Below are positions 1-11,700 of a stretch of DNA of 64,000 bases, piece by piece (position 1 is the first letter of the stretch; each line of letters opens with the position of its first letter). The notes under the pieces are model-generated. The model was not told the DNA's origin. It was given only the letters and a program-made list of their open reading frames with translations, and did not search any database. The translations under genes were made by a program, and so were the position numbers. The DNA comes from Caenorhabditis remanei. Taxonomy: Eukaryota > Nematoda > Chromadorea > Rhabditida > Rhabditidae. The DNA lies in the NCBI RefSeq assembly GCF_010183535.1, contig NC_071329.1, positions 11,470,001 to 11,534,000 of the forward strand. Reading direction: 5' to 3'.

Positions 1-96
1 AACTCAAATAAAGCTGAAAAAGAATAAAACACGTCACTGATAAGACAGAGAGTTGACACACTTCTCTTTGGTTTTTTGACATTTCTGATTGTTGAA

Positions 97-604
97 ATGG
101 TTAATAATTCTGTTTATTCAACTCTCGTGTTTTCTATTTTTCTAATTAAACCTTGTGAAGCAATCAACTGTTTTCATGGTTTGTTTCTTTCCGAAGAACA
201 TTGATTCTCAATTTTTCTATTGTTTTCATTGAAGGAATCGATGAGAGTGCTCCAGGAGTTCACGTATCAAACATCGTGAAAACTCAATGTCCCTTTGATT
301 TTTTCTGTTTCAAGTGAGTTGAATCCTTCTGAATTTTCAAAAAAATTAGATTCAGACAAGCCAAAGTTGACAAAAAATCAAAGCATTATCAGTATTCATA
401 TGGATGTGGAACTATGCAGATTTGCTCGGTGAGATACATTATTCACTTGAAATAAACAGAAAATTCCAGCAACCAACTTGCTCCTCTGATGACGACGACT
501 TCCGTACGTGTTGTTGCACAACGGATTACTGTAATTCTACGAGAACACCATTTCATTCGTTGGTTTTAATATTACTATTTTCATTGCAGTGCATTCTATT
601 ATAA
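97..604 (+). CDS. Small secreted, probably GPI-anchored Ly6/three-finger protein
   Basis: Predicted 124-residue protein from exons 97-178, 235-313, 350-428 and 470-604, all with GT..AG introns in compatible phases. Residues 1-22 form a signal peptide (hydrophobic core VYSTLVFSIFLI, cleavage likely after CEA). The mature part starts INCFHG and has the spaced cysteines of a Ly6/uPAR or activin-receptor ectodomain-like fold, ending in the diagnostic CCCTTDYCN near residue 100. A hydrophobic tail (SLVLILLFSLQCILL) ends at the stop, as in a GPI-attachment signal. A polyadenylation signal AATAAA lies at 768-773. Nematodes have many such neuronal or epidermal surface proteins (ODR-2-like and others), but I cannot assign a named member. 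The fold is well supported; the ligand and role are unknown. Confidence 0.8.
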
Positions 605-966
605 CATTCAATGACAGCTAAAAATCAACGAATTCATTCAAAAATTGATAAACAAATAGCATTGGAAAAAAGCTAACTCATGTTTAATTACACCTTGATT
701 GTCAAAAAAATCAACAACAGATTTTGTGAAAATGAGAAACGTGGAAAATTAAAGCAATATTGGGTCCAATAAAAAATTATAAAAAATTGAAAGAATGGAA
801 TGAAACACGGAGAATCGATTCTATCAACAAAAAAAATCACCGATTGAAATTAAGGGGACGAAAGAACATATTATGAACATGGGCTGGGTGGAAGATGATT
901 AAATACTTAGGTACAAAATCGCACAAAAAATATACAAACAATTGTGAGAACTAGAAAAGTCAGATC
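605..966. other. Convergent 3' region between Ly6-like gene and TEX2-like gene
   Basis: AT-rich non-coding DNA holding the 3' ends of two convergent genes. AATAAA at 768-773 fits the plus-strand Ly6-like gene. No canonical AATAAA is visible on the minus strand close to the TEX2 stop at 967-969, so that gene must use a variant signal or end further on. Confidence 0.5.
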
Positions 967-3900
967 TTACTTGTTATATCCCATATGGAGAAGTGGATTA
1001 CCGGATAGTACAGGAAGAATTATGTCATCCATATTGGGACAAACGAGATTCTTCTCGAGGACTTGACGGAGTTTAGTTTCAATCCATTCACTAACAGTTG
1101 AAAGATCCACCGACCGATCACCGACTTGAGGAACAGCACGGAGTTTGAGTATTGGTCGACGTCGGAAAGCATACCTAAAAATGATGAATATTTTTTAATT
1201 ATCAAAATGTGAGAAAGTGAATACGTACCATAAACGATCACTTGGTGGTGGAGGAATGTTGCACGTCATTGGCCCTTCAACTTCTTCTACTTCAACGTTC
1301 AACATCAGAGGAGTCGTTGACACGTCTTCTATTAACTGAAATAACAAAATATTCGTTTTTGATACTGACAAATAAAGTTTCTTACTCTCGCAACAGCTTG
1401 CAACTTGGCTGCTTTTCTGAAAAGTGAACTTTGTGCAGCCCGTTCGACAATTGAAAGAATTTTCTTCCCAGTTTTCTCTTTCGTTGTTCCTTCTGAATTG
1501 TTCTTGGCTCCAAAGTCTTCATCAGGACTGCTTTCTGGACTTTCTGGCAAATCAGAATCAGAGTATCTAGTAACTCGTATTGATTCTGTCCATCTGTTCA
1601 CTCGTTTTTCCGTATCGACCTGCTGTGAACCACTTTGAAGTTTGAGCAAATTAACACTGGTTTGAAGAACCAATCGAATTCCTCCCTTGTATTTCATCTA
1701 GAAATAAATAACATAGATTTCAGTTTATTTCCAAAAACACAAACCTCGAAGTCCACCCAAGTCCCCCATTCGTCAACTTTTGGAGTGTAAACGGCTGTGA
1801 ATTTCGGTGCTGTTGTTCCGAATTTAAGTTCACCCAATTCCAACTTCTCTATGAAATAGGGCAAGTGAATAGTAGCCAATTTACTTTGAATCTTCTGTTT
1901 AACTTGACGAATCCAGAAATCATCACGACAAAAATCGAAGAATATTCGAGTCGCGAGAACATTAATGCTGTCGACGAGTTCTGATGATATCTGTGTTGCT
2001 CCTGGAGCCCATTTCATCGTTCCCAAATCAACGGACACTGTACTATTCTTCTCTGGCCGAGGTGGAACTTGAACTGAGAGTATTGTCGCAATTTGTTTGA
2101 CGAAAGAAGCATAATTGCTTCGATATTTCAGATATTCGTATTCCTTTGGTAGACAAGTTCGTTTCGGAGTGTTGAAAAGGGATTCATTGAAATCTTCTTT
2201 CTGAAAAACAGTTATCATACAACCCGTTTCATCTTAAATAAATACCTCAGCTGTGAGCGCATCAACAGCAACACTTGTATTATTTGTATCGTCCTCTCCC
2301 CGACAGATTTCTTCAGGAAGGGAAGCAGAAGAGCATGTTTTCACTATCACGGACATACATCTACGCACTTTTGGAGAGTTCCTGGCACGTGCGCATGCTT
2401 CACGAAGTCTGTAAAACATGATTGATTCGTGTGTTATTGCTTTTTACAACTCACAAATGGAACCATCGCTCCTTTTCTCTGGCAGCTCTCACAAACAGAT
2501 AAATACTTCTCCCTCGTTTTTTGTGTGCTTTACTCTCTTTGAATTCGTGAATATCCGATGCAGAATTAGCACGAACCATTTTCTTTTTTTCATCCTCAGC
2601 TTCTGTTTCACTCTCTGCCGTATATCCATCTGTCTCATCATCAGAAATACTTTTCTGCGGGAAGTCACTTGTTTCAGATATATTTGGATGAGGAGCCATT
2701 GATGCGGATCGAGCCATTCCACGGGACTTGGCTTTTGAAGAATGATCAATTTCAACCAGCGAGCTGGACGAGTGTGCAAATCGGATATGAATAGGATATT
2801 TTCGACTCCACCATCGACGTCGTGCTAAACGTTTCGGGCGAAGAGACACTTGAGCATCTTTCATGTCATAAATGACTTGAGAAACCATCGATGGCTGATT
2901 CTGTTTCAATGTTGGATCGTCATAAAAAGCGTGTTTGAGAACTGCCTTAGCTGGTCGGCATATTCGGAGCATTGACCCTTCAAGACGAACTAAGACAGAC
3001 TGTGCTGAGTTTACATGATAGTTGGCAGGAGAATATCGAGTTCTCAATTCATTCATCCATCCTCTATAAATGACTCCTTCTCCAAGCCCGAATCCTTGAT
3101 CATCAATATTATCAACGCCAAGTGGACTGGTTACTTCTCGTTCAACTTCTTCATCTCCAGCAAACCAATGATCTTTCTAAAAAAAATTTCTTATTAAAAT
3201 CCAAACGATCGTTAATAATTCTTACCTGTTCTTCTTTTGGTTTCGGTTCACTAACAAAGAAGTATAAAAACCCAATGATAGTGGAATAAAATCCCCAAAG
3301 GATTCCAGTGATAAATCCAGGAGACGCAATGGTCAGAGCAATGAGAGTTCCAAAAACCACAAGACGAGCACGGAAGAATGGTAACACTCGACATTTGTGA
3401 ATGAGTGATTGAACCAGAAATGGGTCGGACGGATCTGCTGGGTCAATCAAGGTCTGGTTCGGACTTGTCCTTGCCACGAGTTCTTCCAGAATCTCTGTAC
3501 TATCATCACCCGATTTTCCAGGAGTTGGTGTATGTTTCAGTTGTTCCGCTGACCCTCCGGATGATCTTCTTGATGACAATCGTTCTTCTGATTTACTTAT
3601 TGACTCAAGTGACCTCATAGAAGGAAGTGGAGATGCTTCAGCGGTACCACATTCTGAGTTATTCTTCTTTCTGCTTGATACCAATTTGTGTGTCTTTCTT
3701 TTGGCTTTGTCTATGAATGCTCCAATTTTACTTTGTTCGGAATCCTTCTGAAATTCATTTATTTGAATGAATAAAATTTATTTCCAAGCAAACCTTTCCC
3801 GAATCATTAGACCCGATTGACAATTTGTCCTTCTGTTCACTATCATCAACTGATCCAGATGGAGTAGCAGATGCTCTCGGAACTTCACCACCCGCCGGAA

Positions 3901-5851
3901 TGACATGCTCTTCAGGAAGCTGGAAGAATTAAAAATGAGTGCAAAGAAGTATTATAGTTTTGGATCAATCACAAATTTCACAACATCTATTTCATACCAG
4001 CCACTTTTCGCGGCGTCCTTTCGAGCGACTTCTATTTACAGCGATTATGATTACCTAGAGATTATGAAATATACTTTCAAAGGCTCACACAAAAGGAAAA
4101 AATTGAAGAGCGAAAAGAGCAGAAATCGAATGAAAACGGACACCTAGTAGGTTCTCAAAAGGGGATAGAGGCTGACGAAAAAAGGAAAGAAGTGCATCAA
4201 CAATGAGAGACAGAGGTATTTCCTGCACCTTTTTACGATTTTCTCTAGAAAATCAGCTGACTAGGAAAAAACTAAGAATTCGAGGTTGCCTAGGGTAACA
4301 CTAGCCTTCTAATCTCCTCTCTTTCGTCTTAGTCTTCAAAACGAAACGTGCATAACTAAATCAGAAAGATTTTGACGAAGAAACGCACTATTTCAAAATT
4401 GACGGACCGGAAAAACATTATAAATCTGGTTAGTGACTCAAGTTCACAGCTGTGAGGAGCATTGAAGAGGAAACGAAACAAGAAAAACAACGACTTTGTT
4501 CGATATGAAAAACTCAATTTCTTTTGTGTGATATGAAGAATTGGGAGAGGTGTATCATTTCAAAAGTTTTTGCAAAAGTAATATAATCTTATATGAAGCA
4601 TTATTAATGTTCAAGCTCGAATCATGGAGTGGAAAGAATGAAGAAAAGCACGTCGATGAATCGAATTGCATAATTCCGAAAACGAAGCTAATTCCTTTAC
4701 TCCCGTGTTTCCACTCGTTTTTTTTTCATTTCAACCAGTCAGTGCGATTGCATTAAAACCGCCGCTTTCTACTCTCTCGTTTCTCCGTTTTCCACCTATG
4801 ACAGATGTATTTCGCGTAGGAAGCAGAAAGCATACACCTCAAATGAGCTCTTTGATTTATGAGCTCATGTCTACTGTTCAAGCTCAAAAGAGCAATCCAG
4901 ACAGAAACAATGAAAAAATGAATCGGAAGCAGGACAAAAAAAATGGAATAAGAGAAAGAGAGCAAGAATGATGATGACGAGAAAAGAAGAAGAAACGAGG
5001 AGGACAATTTTGTGTTTTCGTGTGTTTTTCCATGTATGTGCTCTCACTCTTCAGAAGGGCGTGAGAGCAGTTTCCAATTGACTCATGCCTTCGTTTTGAA
5101 GCATTTCAAGACAAGATGGCAGGAAACACGTAAACCCATCATACTAGATCGATGAGTGCTTCTAACTAGATTAACTTGAATCGTTTCGAGATAAAATCAC
5201 TCACCAAAAATGCATTTCTTTGTTTTTGAACACAGTTCAACCAAGAGCACATGATTTCTTTTTTTATTTGCGAAAGGTTGACCAAGAATGAAAAAAAACG
5301 TCGGAGTACTGCCAAAAAGGGAAATCGAGAACCATAAAAAAGAGTGAGCATTTTCAGTCCTATTTCGAAACTTGATTTCAATCTAGATGAGCAATTTGCG
5401 TGCTAGCTATAGAAACTCACAAAGTTATCTTTTCCACCATTTTCTTCGGAGGATCGACTGAACTTCCTTGCTATTTTTTGAAAGACAGAAGACATTGAAA
5501 AATGGATACGAATGTATTTTCTTGATTTTTCCTCCCGTTTTTTGTGCTTACACCACGACAAAAACCAACAAGAAGTGAGTCAGATTGACAAATAGTCGGG
5601 TGAAAACTCTGATGATAACCCGTTATCAATCTACAGGCAAACGGAATATTTTTTATAAAAGTGAAAAACAGAAAAAGAGTTGTGTTCACTGATGTGGACT
5701 TTGCATATATTTGTGATTTGCAACTCGAAACTATGCCTTATTGACGATTATGTGTACTTACCACAAACTCCTCGTCCGAATCATCAGTTGTAATATCGCC
5801 GATATTACGAAAATCTCGATAGTCTGTTTTTAGCAGCGAAAAATCGTCCAT
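967..5851 (-). CDS. TEX2-like ER lipid-transfer protein with SMP-LTD domain
   Basis: Nine exons (minus, in order): 5851-5762, 3919-3794, 3747-3226, 3176-2455, 2408-2246, 2200-1745, 1697-1386, 1335-1229, 1174-967. They join in consistent phases to 901 residues. Residues about 1-195 are acidic, Ser-rich and low in complexity. Residues about 200-240 form a hydrophobic hairpin-like membrane segment (LVVFGTLIALTIASPGF and ILWGFYSTIIGFLYFFV). A PH-like region (GVIYRGWMNELRTRY to EKERWFHLLREACARAR) follows, and then an SMP lipid-transfer domain from about 565 to 850, with the family signatures YTPKVDEWGTWVDFE and NIPPPPSDRLWYAFRRRP. TEX2/Nvj2-type proteins move lipids between the ER and other membranes at contact sites. 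The first exon (MDDFSLLKTDYRDF) lies 1.8 kb upstream. The last codons could also read as a splice donor (AACAAGTAAGA), so the C-terminus is slightly uncertain. From memory this matches C. elegans F55C12.5. Confidence 0.88.
3920..5761 (-). other. First intron of the TEX2-like gene (1.84 kb)
   Basis: Long first intron with no conserved reading frame. Short open frames at 4541-5007 are purine-rich or pyrimidine-rich noise. Its size relative to the other introns of the gene (about 50 bp) suggests regulatory content or an alternative first exon, but I see no identifiable site. Confidence 0.5.
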
Positions 5852-6394
5852 TTTTCGAATTGAATTTTGCCAAAATGAATGGCATCAGGGAATAATAGAA
5901 GAAAGGCAATACTGTGAACATACCGCAGGAAAACAAGTCAAAAATAAAAAATCGATCGATGGTCAGTGACCACCGAAATGTTGACATTTACTTTCTGTTG
6001 ACTGTTTACTTGCGTTCAACATTTTTTGTTACTCTGCGGTACCTTCGAGTACTGATGGACTGATCTGATCACTTTTGGGAACACTGATGTCATTTCATAT
6101 GGAGGAGGTTGTAAATAGAGAAAAATTATTTTGAAACAGCTGACAGCCATTACAATCATGAGAATATTTTTGCCTCATGAGGTTCAGTTTTATTGTTTTT
6201 GAATTTTTAAAAAATAATACTTCGTTTTTTTTTCATTCAGTTGTTTCCAGACCTCTAAATTTGGATGAATTATTATCCTTGAAAAGGAATTTCTAGGCAA
6301 TTTTAGAATGGATATTTTCCAAATTCAAAAAAAAAACAACTCTAACTCGAGAAAATGATATAAATATCGTTTTAATCTAATTTTTATTCTGTTT

Positions 6395-6626
6395 TTACTT
6401 CAATACCTTGTAACTGAATCGTACAGGCGATTCTCGCATTATCTCCTCTTCTGTTGCATCTCTACAATCCAATGCTCGTTCCACTTCTGTCCGTACGAAT
6501 CCGTATTCATCGTCTGATGCTTCTAGCAGATCGTGGAGACGGATTGAGCCTTTAATTCCGACAAAAATTTGTGTTTTTAAAGGTGTAAATACGTTGTAAC
6601 TTACCTCCAAGACTTAACCGGCTCAT
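6395..6626 (-). CDS. Predicted 58-residue acidic protein, or alternative first exons of the TEX2-like gene
   Basis: Two exons on the minus strand, 6626-6605 (ATG and a strong G|GTAAGT donor) and 6549-6395, encode 58 residues beginning MSRLSLGGSIRLHDL and ending SPVRFSYKVLK. A good acceptor (CCAATTTTCAG) about 55 bp upstream of the ATG could be a trans-splice site. AATAAA lies on the minus strand at 6383-6388, a few bases after the stop, which argues for a separate small gene. Alternatively, AAG|GTATTG near 6407 could act as a donor; it is in phase 0 and compatible with TEX2 exon 2 at 3919, which would make this an alternative TEX2 N-terminus. The amino-acid composition (acidic, DDEYGF) looks protein-like. 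I recognise no family. Confidence 0.45.
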
Positions 6627-7430
6627 CTCTCATTTCATACTATTTTCAGCTTTTGACTGCTGTATTCGGAACTTCTGAAAATTGGCAACCATAAATAAAC
6701 TTCATAGGCTGAATACAAATACAAAGCACATCATAGATGAGGCGCAGAGACAATGAGAGATAATAAGGTTATCAGAGAAATCGGGTCTGTCGGCGGCAGC
6801 GAAGAAACCGAACGATAAATTGAATGTGACTCCAAATTTCCAAAAAAAAAAAGAGAGAAAAAGAGAGAAATATTTGTCTTTTTCCCGAAATCGGAGTTTT
6901 CTGTCATTTTCCGGACGAAAAAAAGAAGAGAATCAAATGACCAGTCCAGCGGAGCGCGTTTTCTACCGAAATTGGTCAGTGTATTTTTGCAAAAATGGTC
7001 GCTTTTGAAGGAATGTTAACGAAATTCTGGGATGTTTTTCTATTGTTCATCTTTTGAAAAGAATGCCAAATTATTGAATCATTTATTGTTACACGTTTGA
7101 GCAGGAAACAATTCTCGCTAATCAATAAAAAGTCTGTGAAAGCAAGCGTTCCAACAAGAATTCATGCAAAACAGTATTATAAATTGGAGTTTATGTTGAA
7201 ATAAACTAAACTTGAGTTGATATCAATGTCAGTCACAGGGGTCGTCTTTTCGTCCAGTACTCCAGCTGCTTCCACTCTTCAAAGTCACATGGTTTTACGT
7301 GTAGACGCAGACAATTGTTGTTGTGGTAGAAATTTTGAGGGATAGAAAAAAGGTAAACAAAAAAAGAGATCTATTTTTATTAATCTTGTGGAGAGCTCGA
7401 ATAAAACATATTGTCGGGAAATGTTCAATG
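6627..7430. other. Intergenic region between the DUF1248-like gene and the small ORF
   Basis: About 0.8 kb of non-coding DNA with an A/G-rich tract near 6840-6920. Both flanking genes run on the minus strand, so it holds the 3' region of the DUF1248-like gene and the 5' region of the small frame. No conserved frame was seen. Confidence 0.4.
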
Positions 7431-8778
7431 TCAGCAAGGCCCATTTGTCGGGTGAGCGTTCACATAAACTTTCGAAAAGTTGAAGAAATGTCTCGGTGGG
7501 TAGATGGAATAGCATAGATTTGAAAGATGCGTTCGACGGACGGAACACTTTAAGAACGGCTCGATCCATCTGGAATATGATATATTGATGTGATAAAAAA
7601 TTTTCTAATCGGAAGACCTAGTGGTTTATGTTATTTTTACAAGTTTTTCAAGGCTTGATGGTTTGGGTTACTGTAGCTCACAAAACGAATATTGAGTGAA
7701 TTTATTGAACACTTAGCGACTTAAAAAGGTTTGTCAAATATTTTTAAACCAATTATAAGACTTACTCAAAACTATCTCTACATTGATCATTTGATCTCAC
7801 TTGAATTCTCCACAATTTATCATTTCTTTCCAAAACTTCTTCCAGAATACTTCTGAATATCAACTGTGCAACAGTCTTGTCATCTGCATACAATGGACTA
7901 ATAACACATTCTCCTGATGGATAAATTGAAAGACATCCAACACCAATAACTCTTCCATTCGAATCATATGCAATTCGTCCGATTCCGTCGAGAAATAGTG
8001 ATTTCATCCATTTTTCTCGATCGAATGGAAATATTGCTCGATCATATTTCAAAACATCACTGACTATTTCTGTGTTTACTCTCTGTAATCGGTCGATGAT
8101 CTCTTATTATTTTTAGTTGATTCACCTTGACAACAACACCATTTCCCGTCATCTTTGGAGTCGCTGGAATTCGAAATTCAGGCATGTCATAATGGGATAT
8201 ATAGTATGTGCATGAACTTGTATCACTTCTTCCGGTCGCTTGTTTCCAGAAGTTCTGGGACCAATGAACATTACAAGCCAACATATTATGTTTTTTCATG
8301 TCTTCTTCTTCAATCAAATAGTCTGTAACCACTTTCAGAATCTCCTTTCCTCTGTATTTTTCAGGAATCCAAGCCATTCCGAGATGACGAAAATTTGGTT
8401 GAAATCCACGAGACTCGTATTGAATTGTGTGAAATGAGAAAACAAGATTTTCAGTCCCTGAAAAGATATCAGTTCTGGATGATGGACATCTTCTGAACTG
8501 ACCTTTCAAGAAAAACAATCCAAGTCGGTACTTGTTTTCCCATGAAGACTTCCATGTATTGTAGTCTTCCGCTTTGAAATCCATCCGTTTGGATCCATGC
8601 TGAATATAATATTATCAAGTTGAATTCCTCATAAAACAACAACCTCAATCATGAACTTCTCGAATAGTTGGGAATTCGGGTTGATCACAACATCGTAGTC
8701 TTCCAGCTTGCTCGATATTTTTGAGCATCCAATCCACCTCCGTGAAAGATATTGAGTACAGTTAACCGCTTTCAGCAT
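7431..8778 (-). CDS. DUF1248 / GNAT-like nematode protein
   Basis: Five exons (minus): 8778-8644, 8599-8503, 8457-8126, 8082-7766, 7569-7431, giving 339 residues with consistent phases. The first half contains YNTWKSSWENKYRL, GTENLVFSFH and AWIPEKYRGKEILKVVTDYL, the last resembling the acetyl-CoA binding R/Q-x-x-G-x-G/A loop and helix of GNAT folds. The second half (YDRAIFPFDREKWMKSLF, GVGCLSIYPSGECVISPLYADD) resembles a second GNAT-like repeat with the SPLYAD motif of DUF1248-type proteins. These are nematode-expanded proteins without a defined substrate; acetyltransferase activity is only inferred from the fold. The intron at 8458-8502 is 45 bp and stop-free, so retaining it would add residues; its splice sites (GTCAGT..TTTCAG) and the interrupted family motif support removing it. 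The start is the first ATG after an in-frame stop. Confidence 0.75.
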
Positions 8779-11700
8779 TTGGGAATATGACAAAGAATGT
8801 GATTCTTCACAACGAATTTTCTATTTTTCACAGATGAGAAGTAGAGGAAGATCCCACTTTTGGCGGTAAAAATGTATGGGAAAATTAGTGAATGAAACTC
8901 AAAAAGATGGGAATTCAAAGGAATGGAATACAGGAGTTCCAATTCAACATTTCTATACGACAGAGACAATTGCAAAAAGGATACTCTTTTATTTCGGAAA
9001 TCGTTTTTACAGTAAGACATTCTAATGTTGTCTTTATTAGTAAACCGATCTACCGTGCTCAATATTCTCACCATGGTCTCAAGAAGTGGATCGTTCCCGA
9101 GTTTATAAACGAAAATTCCTTATTAGTTTCTTCTCCGAATAGTACCAATGCTCTGAATCTATTAAACGTGAAGCTTCAAGCTTATCAAGTCTGTTTTTTC
9201 AAGTTCTGTTATGATGACAGGTAACTTTCCCAACCAATTAGCTCGATCTCTTCGCAGATTTTTCTGGAAAACCGTCAATCAAGATGTTCTTCTCTTCTCC
9301 TCGTCTTCTTATTTTTCCTCTTCTCCATTTCCCACACCCTTTCATTTTCCCAAACAAGCGTGTCCGCCAAAAGGTGTGTCACCACCACCACCCAAATCGG
9401 AATATTCGCTCTCAAACACCTTCTTTCTAACCTTCTAAGTCTCTGTCTTCATCATACTATTTCGAGCTCTTCCCTTTATGTCCAGGTGGGTGGCACATAT
9501 AGAATAAAGCAGAAGAGAGAGGGTCAACCAGGGGCAAATAATAAGTGGTCCCTCTGTGGCTACCTCTTCACCTCATTTCTTCCCTCTATCTCTTTCCCTT
9601 TTTACTTTTTTCTCCCTCTTATAAATCCATGATTCATTTTTTCGCTTGACTCCTTGAAGTTTCTTGCAACATGTGCTTCTAATTCCACACCGATTTTACG
9701 ATGCGATTCCGCACTTTTCCCGACGACGACGAAACCAAATGGCGGCGGAAAAAGAAAACGAGAAAAAAATTTATAAAACACATCCGGGCACTTTTCCCCG
9801 CAAAGCTGTCTGGATTTCTTACCACTATCCTGAAAGATGTTCCTTTTTGTTTTCTCTTTCTCTTTTTCTTCTTCTTTCTTCTTTTGTTTTGTCTCAAGAA
9901 TTCCACGTCATACCATAGATTTATGAGCAGTCTCTTGTGGCTTGCTCTTAAAGAAAATAGAGACAAAGTTAAAAGAATAAAGTGTCATGTTTGGGCAGAA
10001 GAGTGGGAGGACCATTTTAAGATAAATCGGTTTTCGAGTTGACATCACGTCACAAAATTAAAAGTCAGAGGTTTGAAGCTGAAGATACAATGAATAGTTT
10101 TAAATGAGCACCATGCGTTCCGAAGAGTCCAGTGTACTGTAGACTTCGAAGTTTACTCTATGTGATTCTTGTTTTTTGTTAGGATATTCCGCTTTCAAAG
10201 GATCTCAGAGTATTGCTCTGCTCAGTCATATCCGCTTCCAGAAGAACAGATCTTCACGAAGACTTGGCTCAAAATCTGAATCATGCTTCAACCTTGAACC
10301 TATAACTCATCAGTAAACTTTTAGAAGTCGTCGTTGTCAACTTCAGAATTCCCTCGAGTGCACTTCGACCGTCGTCATCGTCGCTTTTCTCCGCATCCCC
10401 ATTCATTTTTTGTATGTCGCCTTCCCGCGCCGCAAGTCAGTCAACCAACTGGTTTCTCCTCAATAATTGTTGCCCTCAGTCTCTGTATCTCTCTCCATCC
10501 ATTTTCTTCCTCAATACATACATTGACTGTTTCAATTATTCCACCTGTGTCAGTCCAATCCATTCACGTTGAAAGTATGACGTGACAAAGGTGATGGTGG
10601 AGCTAGGATTCCAGTGCAAGGTCTAGAAGCCTCAACGTCTACTGTATCTCTGGCAGCTAGATTCTAGAACGCTCTACTAGAGGCGTTTAGAAGCCCTCAT
10701 TTCGATAACTAGGCTTCAATAGGATTCTAGGATCACGAAGTCTTCCCGAAACATTCCTTCGGTTTCACATCATCACTAAATTTCACGCCAATCATTTGTA
10801 TACCTCCAGAATAATCCTCTCATTTGTGTCACTTTCACAGTCATCATCTTCTTCCTGCGGCGCTTTTGTTTGTATGAATTATCGTGTTGTCTTCACACGA
10901 AACAATGGAGATTTATTGTTTCTGTTGTGAGAGAGAAAAGCATTTTTAGATCTAAACTTCTGATTGGCTTGTATTTCGACGGAGGGCCCTCATATCCTCA
11001 TAATTCCTTAGATTTCATTCAGTTGTCACTTTTATACCGGAACTTATATTCATAATTCATTCAAGCAGGTGCCTTCTCATTATATTCTGACTTCATATTG
11101 TTCACTTTTTCTTTTTTTTACTCTACCTGACGGCATAAAAACACCTTGTGAATATACAAAACTAACAGATTGGGTTTCCAACTATTGAATATTTTCTAAC
11201 TTTTCTTTTTCATAAACATTCCATTGGAATGATTCGTTTTGACTATTCACAAAAAGGTACAAAATGAGAAAAGAGGAGAGAAAGAGTGCTTTCAGGCAAG
11301 CTCGCGTTTTGAATTTTCATGAAAATTTAATGAGTTGGGTGTCAAAAAAGAACGAAATAGTATGAAAGAGGTGACGAAAGACAGGAGAGCGCTTGCAAAT
11401 TTCCATTTTTAGGTGACCCAAGAGAGTTGTCACCAGAAGAAAGTGAGCTCTCTACGGGGGGAAATGACTAATTTTTTCATCTGAAAAGAGCATACATTTC
11501 TTACAATTTATAGCATGTTATTCATCTTTTGAAGCTCAGGGTGTAACTTCCTGTATTTGAGATTTCCGGGCAAAAACTTTATGATTGAAATGACCAAGTT
11601 TGAAAATTCTGAAAATGCTCTCGCAAAACTGAAATTTGTCAAGCTATTAAGTTGTTATAGAGGTCGACAGTGTTTCTAAAAATGTTTAGTCTCCCCAACG

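Noticed and set aside
8892..9224. Plus-strand 110-codon frame beside the DUF1248-like gene
   Set aside because: No start context, domain or convincing splice partner; an overlapping minus frame is equally open, so it is probably chance.
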